A DNA stretch of 64,000 nucleotides from Punica granatum (taxonomy: Eukaryota > Streptophyta > Magnoliopsida > Myrtales > Lythraceae). This document shows positions 43,192 through 54,440 of this stretch, one piece after another (within the stretch, counting starts at the first letter, position 1; each line of letters begins with the position of its first letter). A model generated the notes under the pieces. The model saw only the letters and a list, made by a program, of their open reading frames with translations, was not told the DNA's origin and searched no databases. The translations under genes and the position numbers were made by a program. The DNA lies in NCBI RefSeq assembly GCF_007655135.1, contig NC_045130.1, forward strand, positions 7,130,001 through 7,194,000, given 5' to 3'.

Positions 43192-45890
43192 TCGTGTATT
43201 AAGCAAAGGTACAGTAGAAATAAATAGAGATTTTTTTGAACATTTTATTATTTATTAATCAAAATATTTTTAAAATTAAATTATAACTCTTCACTATTGT
43301 GATTTTGATAATGAAATTAGTAAATATTCTGAAAACCCAATTTAAGTAAATAAGATAATATTAATGTGATATAATGATTTCGTGCCTAAGAACCAGAGTA
43401 GAAGTCACAACAATTTTTCCGGGAAAAATTGGAGGAAAAAAAAATAAATTAATTGAGAGTGGGGCCCGGGAAATGAGACACCCATCGTGGCCATCAATCA
43501 ATTAAAAATATTATGGAAATGATTCTGTCAGAAGTCGTCATGAATGAAAGTGTTGTTGAGATACTAATCCATGATTTTAATTGACGACAACTGAATCAAA
43601 ATTCAATTTCTAATGGACCATTGCATGTGCAGAAAAGACATATAACTAGTCTCTTCTTTTACTTTGATATTTTATGGTATGGCATCATCAACAATCATCA
43701 ATTAGATTTGCTTCTCAATTTGCCCTTCCCTCCTCTCCAATAATTTCACCGACTTTTTTCGTTCAGGACGTCGCCACATACTCAATCGATTAAAAGATAA
43801 TAACTATCATATTTAACAATTAATGTTTGATTATCTTGTTCGACATGGACGTGTTCGTATAAAATGCTTTTCTATCCCCATCCAGTATTTTCCACCATGA
43901 AACGCCTTCTGATAATAATAAAATTGATATGTACCTCAAACCAGTGTGGAAAAAAAAACAATTATCAATTAAAATTCTTTAGGCTTTGTTTGGTTTTGAA
44001 TTTTTTTTAACTCTATTTCACTTATTTTTAATTTAACAACATAATTATTAATTTTTTCTTTTTAAAAATTTTTTTTAATCATATAATTTAATTTATAATA
44101 TTAAATTATCTCGACTATTCATTACTTTTTTTCATTTTTTTCTCATAATTCAACACAATCATTACTTTTTTATTTTCTCCATTCACCTTATTATTACAAT
44201 TCAATTATATATATATACATATATATATATATATAGTAACTCGACTCTATTTTCAAATAACCCGTTAAAGTTGCACCCTGCACATTTTATTGTCCACCTA
44301 CTGATCTCTTCTGTACTATGGGTCCTCCTGCGTATTGCTGGGTACCGCCATCAAGTCTGAAAACCTTTAACGAAACACGGAGCCTTCATAAGCATAGCTG
44401 ATCGAGCTACTCAGGGCGGAGACCATGTCGTAGCTAGGGCATGATCCTCATCGTGCCGCTAATAATTTTTCTATCGGATCGAGAATAACGAAGTCCTGAA
44501 GAGAAACGAGAACAATTGATCCGGATGAAGATGCAATTGGACATTGAAAATAATTCCATATTTCATCTCATTTTCCACCGCACACTGACAGTGTCACTGA
44601 GAGTGATGATCTGCTAATTTAACACTGGAGCTGTTCATTAGATCCAATACCGCCTCCTGACAGTATCTTTTGCATGTGGTGGGAGATCAAAGGCCAGGAA
44701 TTAATATTTTCAATTATATTGGTACTTTTTTTTTGTATAATTATTTACATATTAATTGCTATATATATATACACCCACAGAACCCTTAATATACAAATAT
44801 ACCCCACATGTAATATTACATTTTTAGCATAAATAAATATACAAAACAACAAATATATGCACATAGTTCATACATGGCTAAAAAGTAAAAAACTGTACGG
44901 TTTGTGGATTTATTCTGCCGACAATATTCAGATCAGAAGGACCTCGGTTCGTTACAAACTTAAAGACCCCACGTTTTCTGCGGTCAAATGTAACAAAATA
45001 TCCTATGGTTTTTCAACATTCATGCCATGAGTAAGGATCAATAAATAACATGCGTATGCTTATCGATAAAAAACGCTCTAAATGCCGATTGTTGATCTCG
45101 AAGGGAATCGAGAACGGTAAATGTTGTGATGAGCGCCGAGTTTTCTGTGGGACTAAACGTGGATTCGATATAGACAAACCCGAATTTAATAGAATCAAAT
45201 CAATGTGTGGGCTACGTTTTGTGGCTAATTTAGAACACAGTGGTTGGTTAGTGCAATTAGTTGACTGAGGACAGGCATATAGTTAATATTTGGTCGGACA
45301 AACAGTACACACAACGGACCTAACTTCATGCTGGAGTACTCTTCCCCTGACAAATTGATGTCAGTCATTTTTCGTGCAAATTAATGATCTGTCCTTTGTA
45401 TTTCCAGCATGTACTATTCCTTTCACGGGGCATTTGATTGGAGTATTATTACATTACATGGACGGGAAGATTATAGGAAAAATTCAACAATAAATTCATT
45501 TCTTCCGAAGTTTAGTCTAATACGTGATATTGTTATATTTGATAAATATATCCTATTATTGTGAATATATGTATATTTTAACATTGGATTTATTTTACAA
45601 ATCAGATAGGCTCCCACGATTATAATGTCGTAATTTAGGAATTTCACATGTTATAAAGTTTTTACTCGCCATGATTGTAAAGTTTTAATTTCAAAATTAC
45701 CCAATGGTTAGCTTTACAATCAAACATTATGATGCGAAGTTCGGATTTTTCCTGTAAAATCTAGACTTTATTTTGAACCAGCCCCTTAGTAACTTCATTT
45801 TGTCATTTAATATTCCTTAATGACCTATTAATGCGATGTGTAGAAATTTATATGATAACAACATAATTAAATTACGGAGATACTACAATG
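38700..45890. other. Long AT-rich intergenic region, no gene seen
   Basis: About 7 kb with very low GC content. It contains microsatellites at 41962-41986 (AT), about 43161-43192 (AT then GT) and 44203-44236 (AT). Frames such as 39446-39894, 40420-40799, 41672-41884 and 45013-45268 are short and overlap on both strands, with no domain. A patch of more balanced composition at about 44270-44620 is also unassigned. Confidence 0.55.
41962..41986. repeat. AT microsatellite
   Basis: A simple AT run in intergenic DNA. Confidence 0.85.
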
Positions 45891-47468
45891 GTTGACGCTA
45901 AAAAACAATCACCACGATTGTTTTATTCCCGACTGTCAAATCTTCTAACTTAAAATACTTACCGTATACGTGTTTTAGATTCTTTTGGATTAAGATTCAT
46001 CCCTCATAGTTTAATTATTCATATTTTCAGCCATACATCTTCTCGTTAATACTCGATCTCATCCGTGATTGAACTAGATCCGGTTCAATATTAAATCGAA
46101 CCATATTGCACAACTTATTTAATTACTTTAAAAATACAATAATGAAACAGTGGAACATCATCTTCTACATCATCATCTCCAATCGAACAAAAGACAATTG
46201 AACAGTAAAATACCTCAACAAGCATCACCGCCTCGAGGCTGCCCGCCCTTCCTGGCTCTGCCTCCAGCTCCGAGCCCCTGGCCTCACACGTTAAAAATCA
46301 GGGAAAGCTCCAAACCCGACTCCTCACTTCCTCCCTGGCTCCGCCGCCAGCTCTGAGTGCTTCAAACTTAAAGCATTTTCCCTTCTAATCAGTTTTCTAT
46401 TCGGTGCTTATAAAAGCAGAACTGTCCATGTGATCTACACAATTTTTAACTGTGCATGTACTTGAACATTTGATCAGGCACTAAATTATGTGAGTTTGCG
46501 TATTTCAGGTTTAAATTCGATGTTGATAGTGCTGGCAAGAACTCCACGAAGATCCGAAAAAGCACAGCAGGGTTCTGTTAAGAGCCCCTGGTGCAAAACA
46601 GAAAAATATATCTTCAGTAGGACAGTGATGACCAGAGCCATTTGAATGCATATGTAACAAACACATCAACCGATGCCAGGAGTTATGGCTTGTATGTCAT
46701 TACAGATAATTCGTCTAGCCATGGAGAAGAACGCAGTCTGTAATTGCTTCCTTTATCTTCATTTCATGTATCAAATTCGGAAGCATATACGATCATCTGA
46801 AAATCGAACATCCAAAACTTCCATGAACAGGATCATTGCATTACATGCTGAAAAAAGTAGAGTCGTGTAAGAACCAAAAGGTGATGAATGTCCCAGCGCG
46901 TTTTGAATGAAGTTAAAGACGATACAAGTCATTTGCAAGAGATCACATTGGTAACGCAAAATACAGATTGAGCTTAATTCTTGAAAGATCTCTTGGCAAA
47001 CAAGAGAAGGAAAAAAAGAAAGAAAGTGTAAAAGACTGTTCTTAGTCTTTAATTGATGTATCTTGGGTCATCGAGCATGTGCGACTCTGCCAGTAGCCTA
47101 CAGTTCCAACATTAAATCCCACCGAACTCGGATTCTACTGTTCAATTGTCTTTTGTTCGATTGGAGATGATGATGTAGAAAACAACCTCCGACTGTTTCG
47201 TTATTGTTTTTTTTTAATAATTAAATTAGTTTTTATTTGGTTGAATTGGTGCAATTCGGTTTGATTTAATATCGAACTGGATCGGAATCGCTTACAGACG
47301 AGATCGAGTATCAACGAGAAGATGTATGGCTGAAAATATGAATAATTAAACTTGAGGGGTGAATCTTAAATCAAAAGAATCTAAGACACGTGTACGGTCA
47401 ATATTTTAAGTAAGAAGATCTGATGGTTATAAATAAAATAACCATGGTGGTTATTTTTTGGTGCCAAC
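45891..47468. mobile_element. Non-autonomous Mutator-like element with long TIRs
   Basis: Two arms of about 325-340 bp are inverted repeats of each other: left 45891-46214, right 47129-47468. Landmarks shared in inverted orientation include TTTTATT near the outer ends, ACACGTGT-like and CATACATCTTCTCGTT blocks, and TCTACATCATCATCTCCAAT near the inner ends. Outer termini are GTTGACGC and the complement of GCCAAC. The interior of about 0.9 kb has no transposase. Its left part is GC-rich and repeats CTGGCTC-GCC-CCAGCTC twice. Long TIRs around a non-transposase interior are characteristic of MULEs. I could not identify a convincing 9-bp target duplication, so superfamily assignment is by TIR length alone. 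Confidence 0.75.
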
Positions 47469-47689
47469 TGTTATATCATCACCCAATTAAATTATAAGTG
47501 TGCATACCAAAATGAGTTGTAACTAATGTGTTAAGCTATAATTATATAAATAGTTTTTATTTAGTGAAATCACGAAAATTTCATAATCTTTTTGCTGAGA
47601 TTAATTTTTACTCAGACATTGCTAGATCTTTACATGGATTCTTTGGATATATTTAATATAAGATGATGATAATAATAATAATAATGGTT

Positions 47690-48750
47690 GAAGGGAAAGG
47701 GTGGATTACAAAGCAGACAAGAGAATCTCATTGTTGTAGTTTATGGAGAGGAATTAGAGGGGTGGGATCAATTTTTGGAGTACACTAAAATCAAAGTTGG
47801 GTGATGGATCAAAAATCTTGTTCTGGAAGGATAAATGGAGCTCAGAGTTTCCATTAAAAGATCAGTTTTTGGCCGCGTTCAACTTAGCCTGGAACAAAGA
47901 CGCTGCGGTTAGTGATTATTTCTCTCACTCACATGCTGGCGGTACGTGGAACATCGAACTCACGAGGTATGCTTGTTTTGGGAAGCTGAAGTTATGGTGA
48001 ACCTCTTTGGGTCAATATACCAGCTTGAGTTGAGTGGCGTGGGTTGTTGTACTCTCTTGTGGAATAAGGACGTCTCTAAAAGATTTCATGTGTAATCATA
48101 TTATTTTGCTATTTCAGATACCGAAAAGGTAATGGGTTTCCCATGAAAAATGACATGGAGAACTCATGCCTCTTTGAGAGTAAATGAGGTTGCATTGAAG
48201 AAGATCTTGACAATTGACAATCTAAAAAAGTGGGGAAAAAGCTTGGTTAATAGATGTTTCATTTGTAAAATCGAGGAAGAATCTGTTAAGTGTCTCCTTA
48301 TCCATTGTTTTTGGTCTAGGTGGTGTTGGGCTGCAATTTATTCTCTCCTTGAAATTCAAAGGGTTATTGTATCTTCGGTTCGTGAAGAATTATAGATTTT
48401 GCAAGCTATTGGAGGTTGTAAAAGAAAAGGAAAGATCAAATGATTCCTCTCTTTCTTTTTTGGCTTATATGGAGGGAAATGAACAATCGGGCTTTTGAAG
48501 ATTTGGAGAATACTATAGTTATTTTGTTGAGTAGATAAATTAAGATGTTAAGTTTTTGGGTAAAGGGAATCGATTAGGAGATGTCAACCTATTTATTGAT
48601 GTAAATGATCATTCAACTATCATCTAAGCTTGATTTTTGTACACGTGATTTTTTGACATTTTATACATATGTTTACACCTTCTCAATGCCTTTTGAATAG
48701 AAGTTATTAGTCGTTTACCAATAAAAAATAAATAATAATATTATTATTGT
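47690..48750 (+). pseudogene. LINE (non-LTR retrotransposon) 3' fragment, broken
   Basis: Plus-strand translation in shifting frames gives the typical C-terminal region of a plant LINE polyprotein. First comes a KVGDGSKILFWKDKW motif with downstream SSEFPLKDQF (47797-48000). Then MTWRTHASLRVNEVALKKIL, DNLKKWGK, RCFICKIEEESVKCLLIHC with the Cys-Cys-His-Cys zinc-binding zf-RVT pattern (48150-48395), and finally FWLIWREMNNRAFED near 48460-48510. Stops and frameshifts separate these blocks and the reverse transcriptase is absent. The 3' tail TTTTGTACAC...CTTTTGAATA followed by an AAATAAATAATAAT run (about 48720-48745) is typical of LINE ends. It is a 5'-truncated, decayed insertion. Confidence 0.85.
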
Positions 48751-50354
48751 TATTGAATTATTATTACTAATAAATCAATTATCAGATTGTTTTCTCTTGT
48801 TTTAAGGGTCCGTGTTTTTTTTAAAAAAAAAAGAGAGAAGAAAAATAATTTAGATGGCAGACAGTGACAATAGCGAAAAGGATTTGATTTTCTAAATGCA
48901 GACTAACCGACGAGGGGAGAGTCGACGAGATCGGCTAAATTGGCAAAACGACCATCCGCTTGGCGTCAAAACGACAGACACTGCTGCTTGGGCTGAATAG
49001 GAAAGACACGACAACTTTCATACGGAAAACATCACTTACATATGCCCACTTTTGCAGACACATCATTATCCCTTTTTTTTCTCATCCAATAATGTAAATG
49101 CAATTTTTTAAAAGTAAATATGCTTATTATATTATTAAAAAATATATAAATATGCCTATATATTAAGTTTTAGTACTAAATCTAATAATATTTTTAAAGC
49201 AATATTTTAACTTAATCATGTTGATCTTTCATATTAAATTTTATATGTATAAACCATAAAAGTATTTGAAAATAATTATAAGGATATCTAATACTTCAAT
49301 CGCAATAAAATTGTTATTCTATTTTTGCATTTTCTATTTCATTATATAGTAGTAATCTTTTAAGTAAGTTGGTTCAAAAATTTTTGAATTTTATTTAGTA
49401 AAATGTTGTATTTGGATAGAAAATAAAACTTTGTATAAGTTATAAACTTTAAAAATTATTAATTATTACTCTTTGAATCAATAATATTAATTATAATATT
49501 TTATTGAACTTTCATTCTAATTATAACATCAATATAACTTCTAAGTATAATAATTCTTTATTATATATATATATTTCAAACTGTACAATTAGTTGTATAT
49601 TATATATGTTTATTCATATATTCAAATTAATTTACAATTTCATCGTCTCTTTTAATTCACATAATTAAATGCACCAATTTTCCTTTATTTATATATACTA
49701 CCATTTTTCCTTCCGATACACGGGTGTTTGATGGTGTTTATTTTGCTCAAATTTGTATTAAAATATGATCAAAATTAACAATTTCTAATTGAAGGATTTT
49801 ATGTTATGATATAATCGTATTTTGGGATCTCAAATAACAAATGGAATATACAACTATGAGAAAAATATAATTAATTCTTTTACTGAGTGTTTTTTTATGA
49901 ATATTTGTATTTTTAATTTGCATCAAATATGTTTCATAAACAATATCTTTTATACATTTCATATTAATGATTTTCATGTTGTATAAAAACATAAAAATAG
50001 ATTTTTTTCATTTTTTGAATTATAAAAATCAAAAGATTAAGATACAAAATCCTTCTTCATTAGTATATTATCGATGTTATATTGCATATATTTAATTGTT
50101 GCAATTATAATATAAGAGCAAAAAGCTTATTTACAAAATTTATCTAAAATATTCTTTTAGTTATTATCATGGTAGAAAAATTTTGAAGGATTTTCTTGAA
50201 AATGAAAATAAAATTTATTAATTAGTTGCCCTAAAATATTTAATGTGTAATAAATATACCAATTCTCTTTTACTATTTGTATATAGGTTTGCGGAAAAAT
50301 ATATTAAACATAGTTATAGTACTTTTTAACTCTAAATATTATTTAGATATAAAA
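48751..50354. other. Intergenic, extremely AT-rich
   Basis: No coding-like frame. Mostly A and T with short AT runs, and a slightly GC-richer 150 bp at about 48890-49040. Confidence 0.55.
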
Positions 50355-50632
50355 TAGTACATAGTATCTCGGTAGCATAAAAAATTGAATAGAAAAAAAT
50401 TATAGAACTTTTTATAAATCCATATTATAAATAAATATACAATATTTCATTGCTAACAATGACTAAAAATAATTAATAAATAGTTTTTATGAAAAGTGCA
50501 TGGTATTTTGGTAGCATAAAAAATTGACTAGATAAAAAATTATAGAACTTTTTATAAATCCATATTGTATATAAATATACAATACTTCTTTAACGATGGC
50601 TAAATTAATTAATAAATAATTTTTAATTGTTT
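50355..50632. repeat. Tandem duplication of about 140 bp
   Basis: Two adjacent units, 50355-50494 and 50495-50632. Both run AGTxCATxGTAT, CGGTAGCATAAAAAATTGA, then TTATAGAACTTTTTATAAAT, CCATATT and AATATACAATA. Differences are a few substitutions, so the event is old but clear. Confidence 0.8.
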
Positions 50633-52287
50633 TACTATTTAATACATTTAATGGAAAAAAATTACTTATTTTCCCGATAAATGATATCTTAAAAATAAAT
50701 CTTATTTAGATATTTACATTTTTTGTGCTATATAATATTGACGTTTACTTTTCTAACTTATTTATTGAATGGGATACAACTTTACGTCTATATACAGATG
50801 AGCGCGCCCAAGGACCTCGCCCGAGGGGGAGGTGGCGGCCCGGGGAGTCTCACCTGGTCTGGCCTTCTTGTTTCTATAATTAAAAAAAGAAATGTCGGAT
50901 TAAACGATGTCATTTTGTGCAATTTCGTTAGAAAATAATATAATCGACGTCGTTAGTGTCACATGAGCATCAACATCAGCTTTCCATTAAAGGATTTAAT
51001 GGGTGGATCTAACTGTACGACATAATTGAATCAGGGGAGCGAATTGGTGGCAAAATTTTTTCTTATATTGAAGTGGTGGCTCGCTAATAATTTGAGTATC
51101 AAAGTGTTAGCAAACTCAATTACCATTCAAATTTTCTATTTTAGTCATGAGGAAGGATGCGAACGAGAAATAAAAGAACATGGATTACTTCACTGAATTT
51201 GAATGAAAATACCACTTGTTTCAAGATAAAGGTGAGTGACATTGTACTGAACTCACTTTGACATTTAGATCTCCCCTTAATATTCAAAGTTTCTTTTTCC
51301 TATTTGAAATCTTGTCATGTTTCTTACGGTGAGTCTGGCAAAGCAACACAAGATAGACCGAAATATGTTACGACAATACTTCACCTTCTTAAATCCTATG
51401 ACCAATTCTCTCCTTCTTTGAATATATACCAAAATTAGGTTTTTAATCCCGTGCATTACATGGATTTTATAAACAAAAATTTACGATAGAATATTCAATT
51501 TTATTTATAATATAAGAAATTAAATTCCATAATAATTGTTAATGTGGATTTTATAGCTACAAATGTATATAATATAGACAATTTGTTTTATACAATAAAA
51601 AATTTTAGGAAGAAAAAGTATGTAGATTTACAATTATATCACTAAATCTAAATAAATGAGCATAGACAGTTTCACTAGCAGAAATTAAACTAAAACTATT
51701 TAATTTATAGGTGAGAGCGTATACTACTACGATACACTTTCTTTCTCATCAGTGGTTCAATTAGGTGAAACGTGAAACTGAAAGCTACTTAATATAAACA
51801 ATAAACGATACATTTACAATCACATATCACTCTTCAGGATATACATGTGCTAGTGGGCCAAGAGAGGCCTCCAATGTGTTAAGCCCAAAGGACACTGAAT
51901 GGACCGCCTCGATTAATTTCTCAATTCACTCTACACATCCGAACTGTCACGTCCTCCGTGTTTGGGTTCTCATTGCAATGCCATAAGGCCTAAAGCCTCT
52001 ACAGTTTCGATATTTCCCGTCGTTTCATCCACCCGATCGATTAGTCGCACCTATTAACATGTTTCGAAAGTATAGTGCGTAAAATATTTCTTATGATCGC
52101 GGTTTGGGTATCTCGGCATTCGCCATTCGTTACTGTAGGACAGACCATTGCTCTCCTACGACGATAAGGGCTTTCCTCGGATGTGCGTAAAAATTTTCAA
52201 CCAGGAAAAGGAATTTAACTGGCTTTTTCATCTTCGAGTCGCAGACAAACCTTGGATTGTTCAGTTTTGTACATGTTGGAAATAGAA
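50633..52287. other. Intergenic, no gene seen
   Basis: AT-rich apart from a short GC-rich island at about 50798-50868. It includes the 3' flank of the RING gene at its right end. Confidence 0.55.
50798..50868. other. GC-rich island in AT-rich DNA
   Basis: About 70 bp beginning GAGCGCGCCCAAGGACC, with strings such as GGGGGAGGTGGCGGCCCGGG, inside DNA that is otherwise mostly A and T. No gene, repeat partner or transposon end was recognised. Confidence 0.6.
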
Positions 52288-52917
52288 TCAAATCTTCCTA
52301 GTAGTTTTTGGCTCCGAAACCTCGGTGCTACATATTGGGCACGTCTTCTTGACCTGAAGCCACTGGCTGATGCATTCCGGATGATACGGATGGTCACAAG
52401 GGAGGGCAGTGAGCTTTTCGCCCTCGCCGTACTCTACCTGGCATACGACGCACAGGTCAGTGCCCCGCTCGACTGATTTGTACGTGAATGGCTGTAGGAT
52501 TGAAGACACCTGCTCCGCCGAGAGGCCTCTCTTCTCCTCCCCGATGATCTCCCCCAGTTCGATCAGCTGCTCGTAGGACAGATTGTCGGGGTCGATCTCG
52601 TCCTCCTCTATCGTCCCAAACAACTCAGAATTGCTGTCCATTCCCTCCAAGAGCCCAAAGTCCCCGTTGATGCCCCGGCTCGAGAAATATTCGTAGTCTT
52701 CCGCTGAATACTCATAGTTGTCGTCGTTGTCGTCTTCATCGTCTTCAATGTCTTCGATCCCTTCCTCCTCGTCGCTCTCGCTCACAATGGTTGGGAGCGG
52801 CGGCAGCCCTCCCCCTCCCTCCTGCTCTTGCAAGGACATCGCTAAACTGAGATCAGGGTCGGGTTCATCCAACCGAGCCCTCCTCGAGCTACTCTTGCCC
52901 TCCTCGTTGCTGTCCAT
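52288..52917 (-). CDS. RING-H2 E3 ubiquitin ligase, BIG BROTHER-like, single exon
   Basis: An uninterrupted frame of 209 codons. The N-terminal half is acidic and low in complexity (SESDEEEGIEDIEDDEDDND at about 46-65). Residues 113-136 (LSYEQLIELGEIIGEEKRGL) match the conserved helix ahead of the RING in BIG BROTHER-type ligases. The RING-H2 finger is complete: Cys156, Cys159, Cys174, His176, His179, Cys182, Cys193, Cys196, with the E2-contacting Trp186 (ISQWLQ). BIG BROTHER-type enzymes ubiquitinate growth regulators and restrain organ size; a similar role here is inference. The ATG at 52917 gives the typical MDSNEE start. The membrane-protein gene at 53374-54440 lies upstream in the same orientation, about 460 bp away. 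Related genes usually have introns, so a retrocopy origin is possible, though no poly-A tract is visible. Confidence 0.9.
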   Translation of the reverse strand: MDSNEEGKSSSRRARLDEPDPDLSLAMSLQEQEGGGGLPPLPTIVSESDEEEGIEDIEDDEDDNDDNYEYSAEDYEYFSSRGINGDFGLLEGMDSNSELFGTIEEDEIDPDNLSYEQLIELGEIIGEEKRGLSAEQVSSILQPFTYKSVERGTDLCVVCQVEYGEGEKLTALPCDHPYHPECISQWLQVKKTCPICSTEVSEPKTTRKI

Positions 52918-53373
52918 TAATGGGTACGCAAGACCAAATCTTTACGAGGAATACTGAATTGTCTTCTTCCTTATAAGAGGGTGAAGACGATGTGTTTGGG
53001 AGGGAATATAAAAGCAAGACACGACAGGTCGCGGAGCTTTCTTGGCGAGAAAGGCAACTATTGTCCAAGGCAACGAAGCCAAACACGTCTTTGATGGAAT
53101 ACCAAATTCCATATTCCTTTGCCATGATTGGGGAATTCCATTCCCTCACGTTTGTTGAGACTAACCAAACGGGCCAATCAATGGAGGGAGCCTCGCTTTA
53201 AGAAGACGTTAGCTCTTGATCGGATCAAGAACATGGCGGAATATACCATTCCTGGATCCGAGCCAAGAGTTAATCGAATTGAATCACTCTAACTAACAAT
53301 GGAACACTCAATTCAGTTAATAGTGACAAAAGAACTGCCGACTGCCTTCCGAGCTCGAGGCACCGGAAGCTCT

Positions 53374-54440
53374 TCACCTCCTATGGCTTCGGTAGTTCCC
53401 CTGCCTATGAGTCGCACCTTTCCGGGAGAACTTTGTTGTTCGTACGACTCTAATGTCCCCAAATGAGCCACCATGAGTATAATGCGTTGAAGGCTTAGTC
53501 TTGTGGTGGGCGTATCTGTGAATTCTTACAATCGCTCTGTGGCTTCTGGGTCGTAAAGACTTCCTAAGGTGAGTGTGTCTGTGATATTTCCTGTGATGAG
53601 ACAGAGAGCGGCCAATTCGATATGAAAAGCTCTGGTCTCCATACATATGGCTTCTATCGATCTCGTCAGAGTTTCTTCTATGTCCTCGTTTGGCTCTTTT
53701 ACAACGGAGAAGCTTAAAGCAGAAGAAACTGCAGCAGTTCCCGACTATCGAAAACCAGCAGGCGGAGCACATCCATACGGTCCTGCAAAGGGTATGACCG
53801 AGACACTCGCAGATGCGAAGCTTGTAGAGAAGATAAAGCAAAAGAAGAACTGCAAAATGGTTGGGAAACCCAAAAATCAAATGCTGCAATCGGGAATACA
53901 CACAGGCGACCTATAATACATGTAATTTGAAATAAATTAGTTAATGTGAATCACAATCCGACAGACATGCAACATGCCCATAATTGGCAAGCAAAAGGCT
54001 CACCTATATATAGTAGCAGCAATACTGAGGCCATCTTCAGCAAATTGACGACACAAAAGTTCTCGACGTAACATATGAAATCCCATGTCGATCCACAGAT
54101 AGAGCTGACCAGCAAGCAACCAATTACTCCGAATCCGACCGGAACCCGTGAGAGAAATATATACTCCAATCAAGGAAGATACGTTAATTTTCGAAATGTT
54201 TACGAGATATGACCAGATCTCAAGTATTTAAATTACATAAAAAAAAAAACTTAGTAACCGAATCTCCTCAGTCCGGATGATCCACCGACTGAGGCATTCT
54301 CTGCAATTCTGGTGAATGGCGTGATAAGGTGAGCAGTATTACCTGCAAGACTTCCCGGAAAGAAAATCCAGAGGAGAGCCGAAGAGCTTGCCAATGGATT
54401 CGGCAAAGCCCGAGAAAAATGACTCTATGACATTTCCCAT
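53374..54440 (-). CDS. Uncharacterised small Cys-rich membrane protein, 3 exons
   Basis: Exons 54440-54343, 54104-54004 and 53849-53374 join in frame with GT-AG introns to 224 aa. It begins MGNVIESFFSGF, a Gly2 start that might be myristoylated although position 6 is not Ser. Next is a short amphipathic part with GSPLDFLSGKSC. A strong hydrophobic span at about 54-77 (LLLLYIVLLLLYLLYKL) predicts a membrane helix, followed by a Cys- and aromatic-rich segment (88-116). There are 13 cysteines, all between residues 32 and 116. The tail (117-224) has no Cys and is very basic, rich in Arg, His and Ser. I believe similar small membrane proteins exist across plants, but know of no assigned function and do not propose one. 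The splice model is supported by the uninterrupted hydrophobic helix it creates across exons 2 and 3. Confidence 0.82.

Noticed and set aside
43983..44265. Possible fourth MITE starting at GCTTTGTTTGGTTTTGAA
   Set aside because: The left end resembles the TIR motif, but no matching inverted right end was found within 500 bp.
53374..53901. Stand-alone 175-aa protein on the minus strand
   Set aside because: The first part before 53849 is intron sequence. Splicing to exons at 54004-54104 and 54343-54440 gives a continuous membrane helix and a good start, so the longer three-exon model is preferred.
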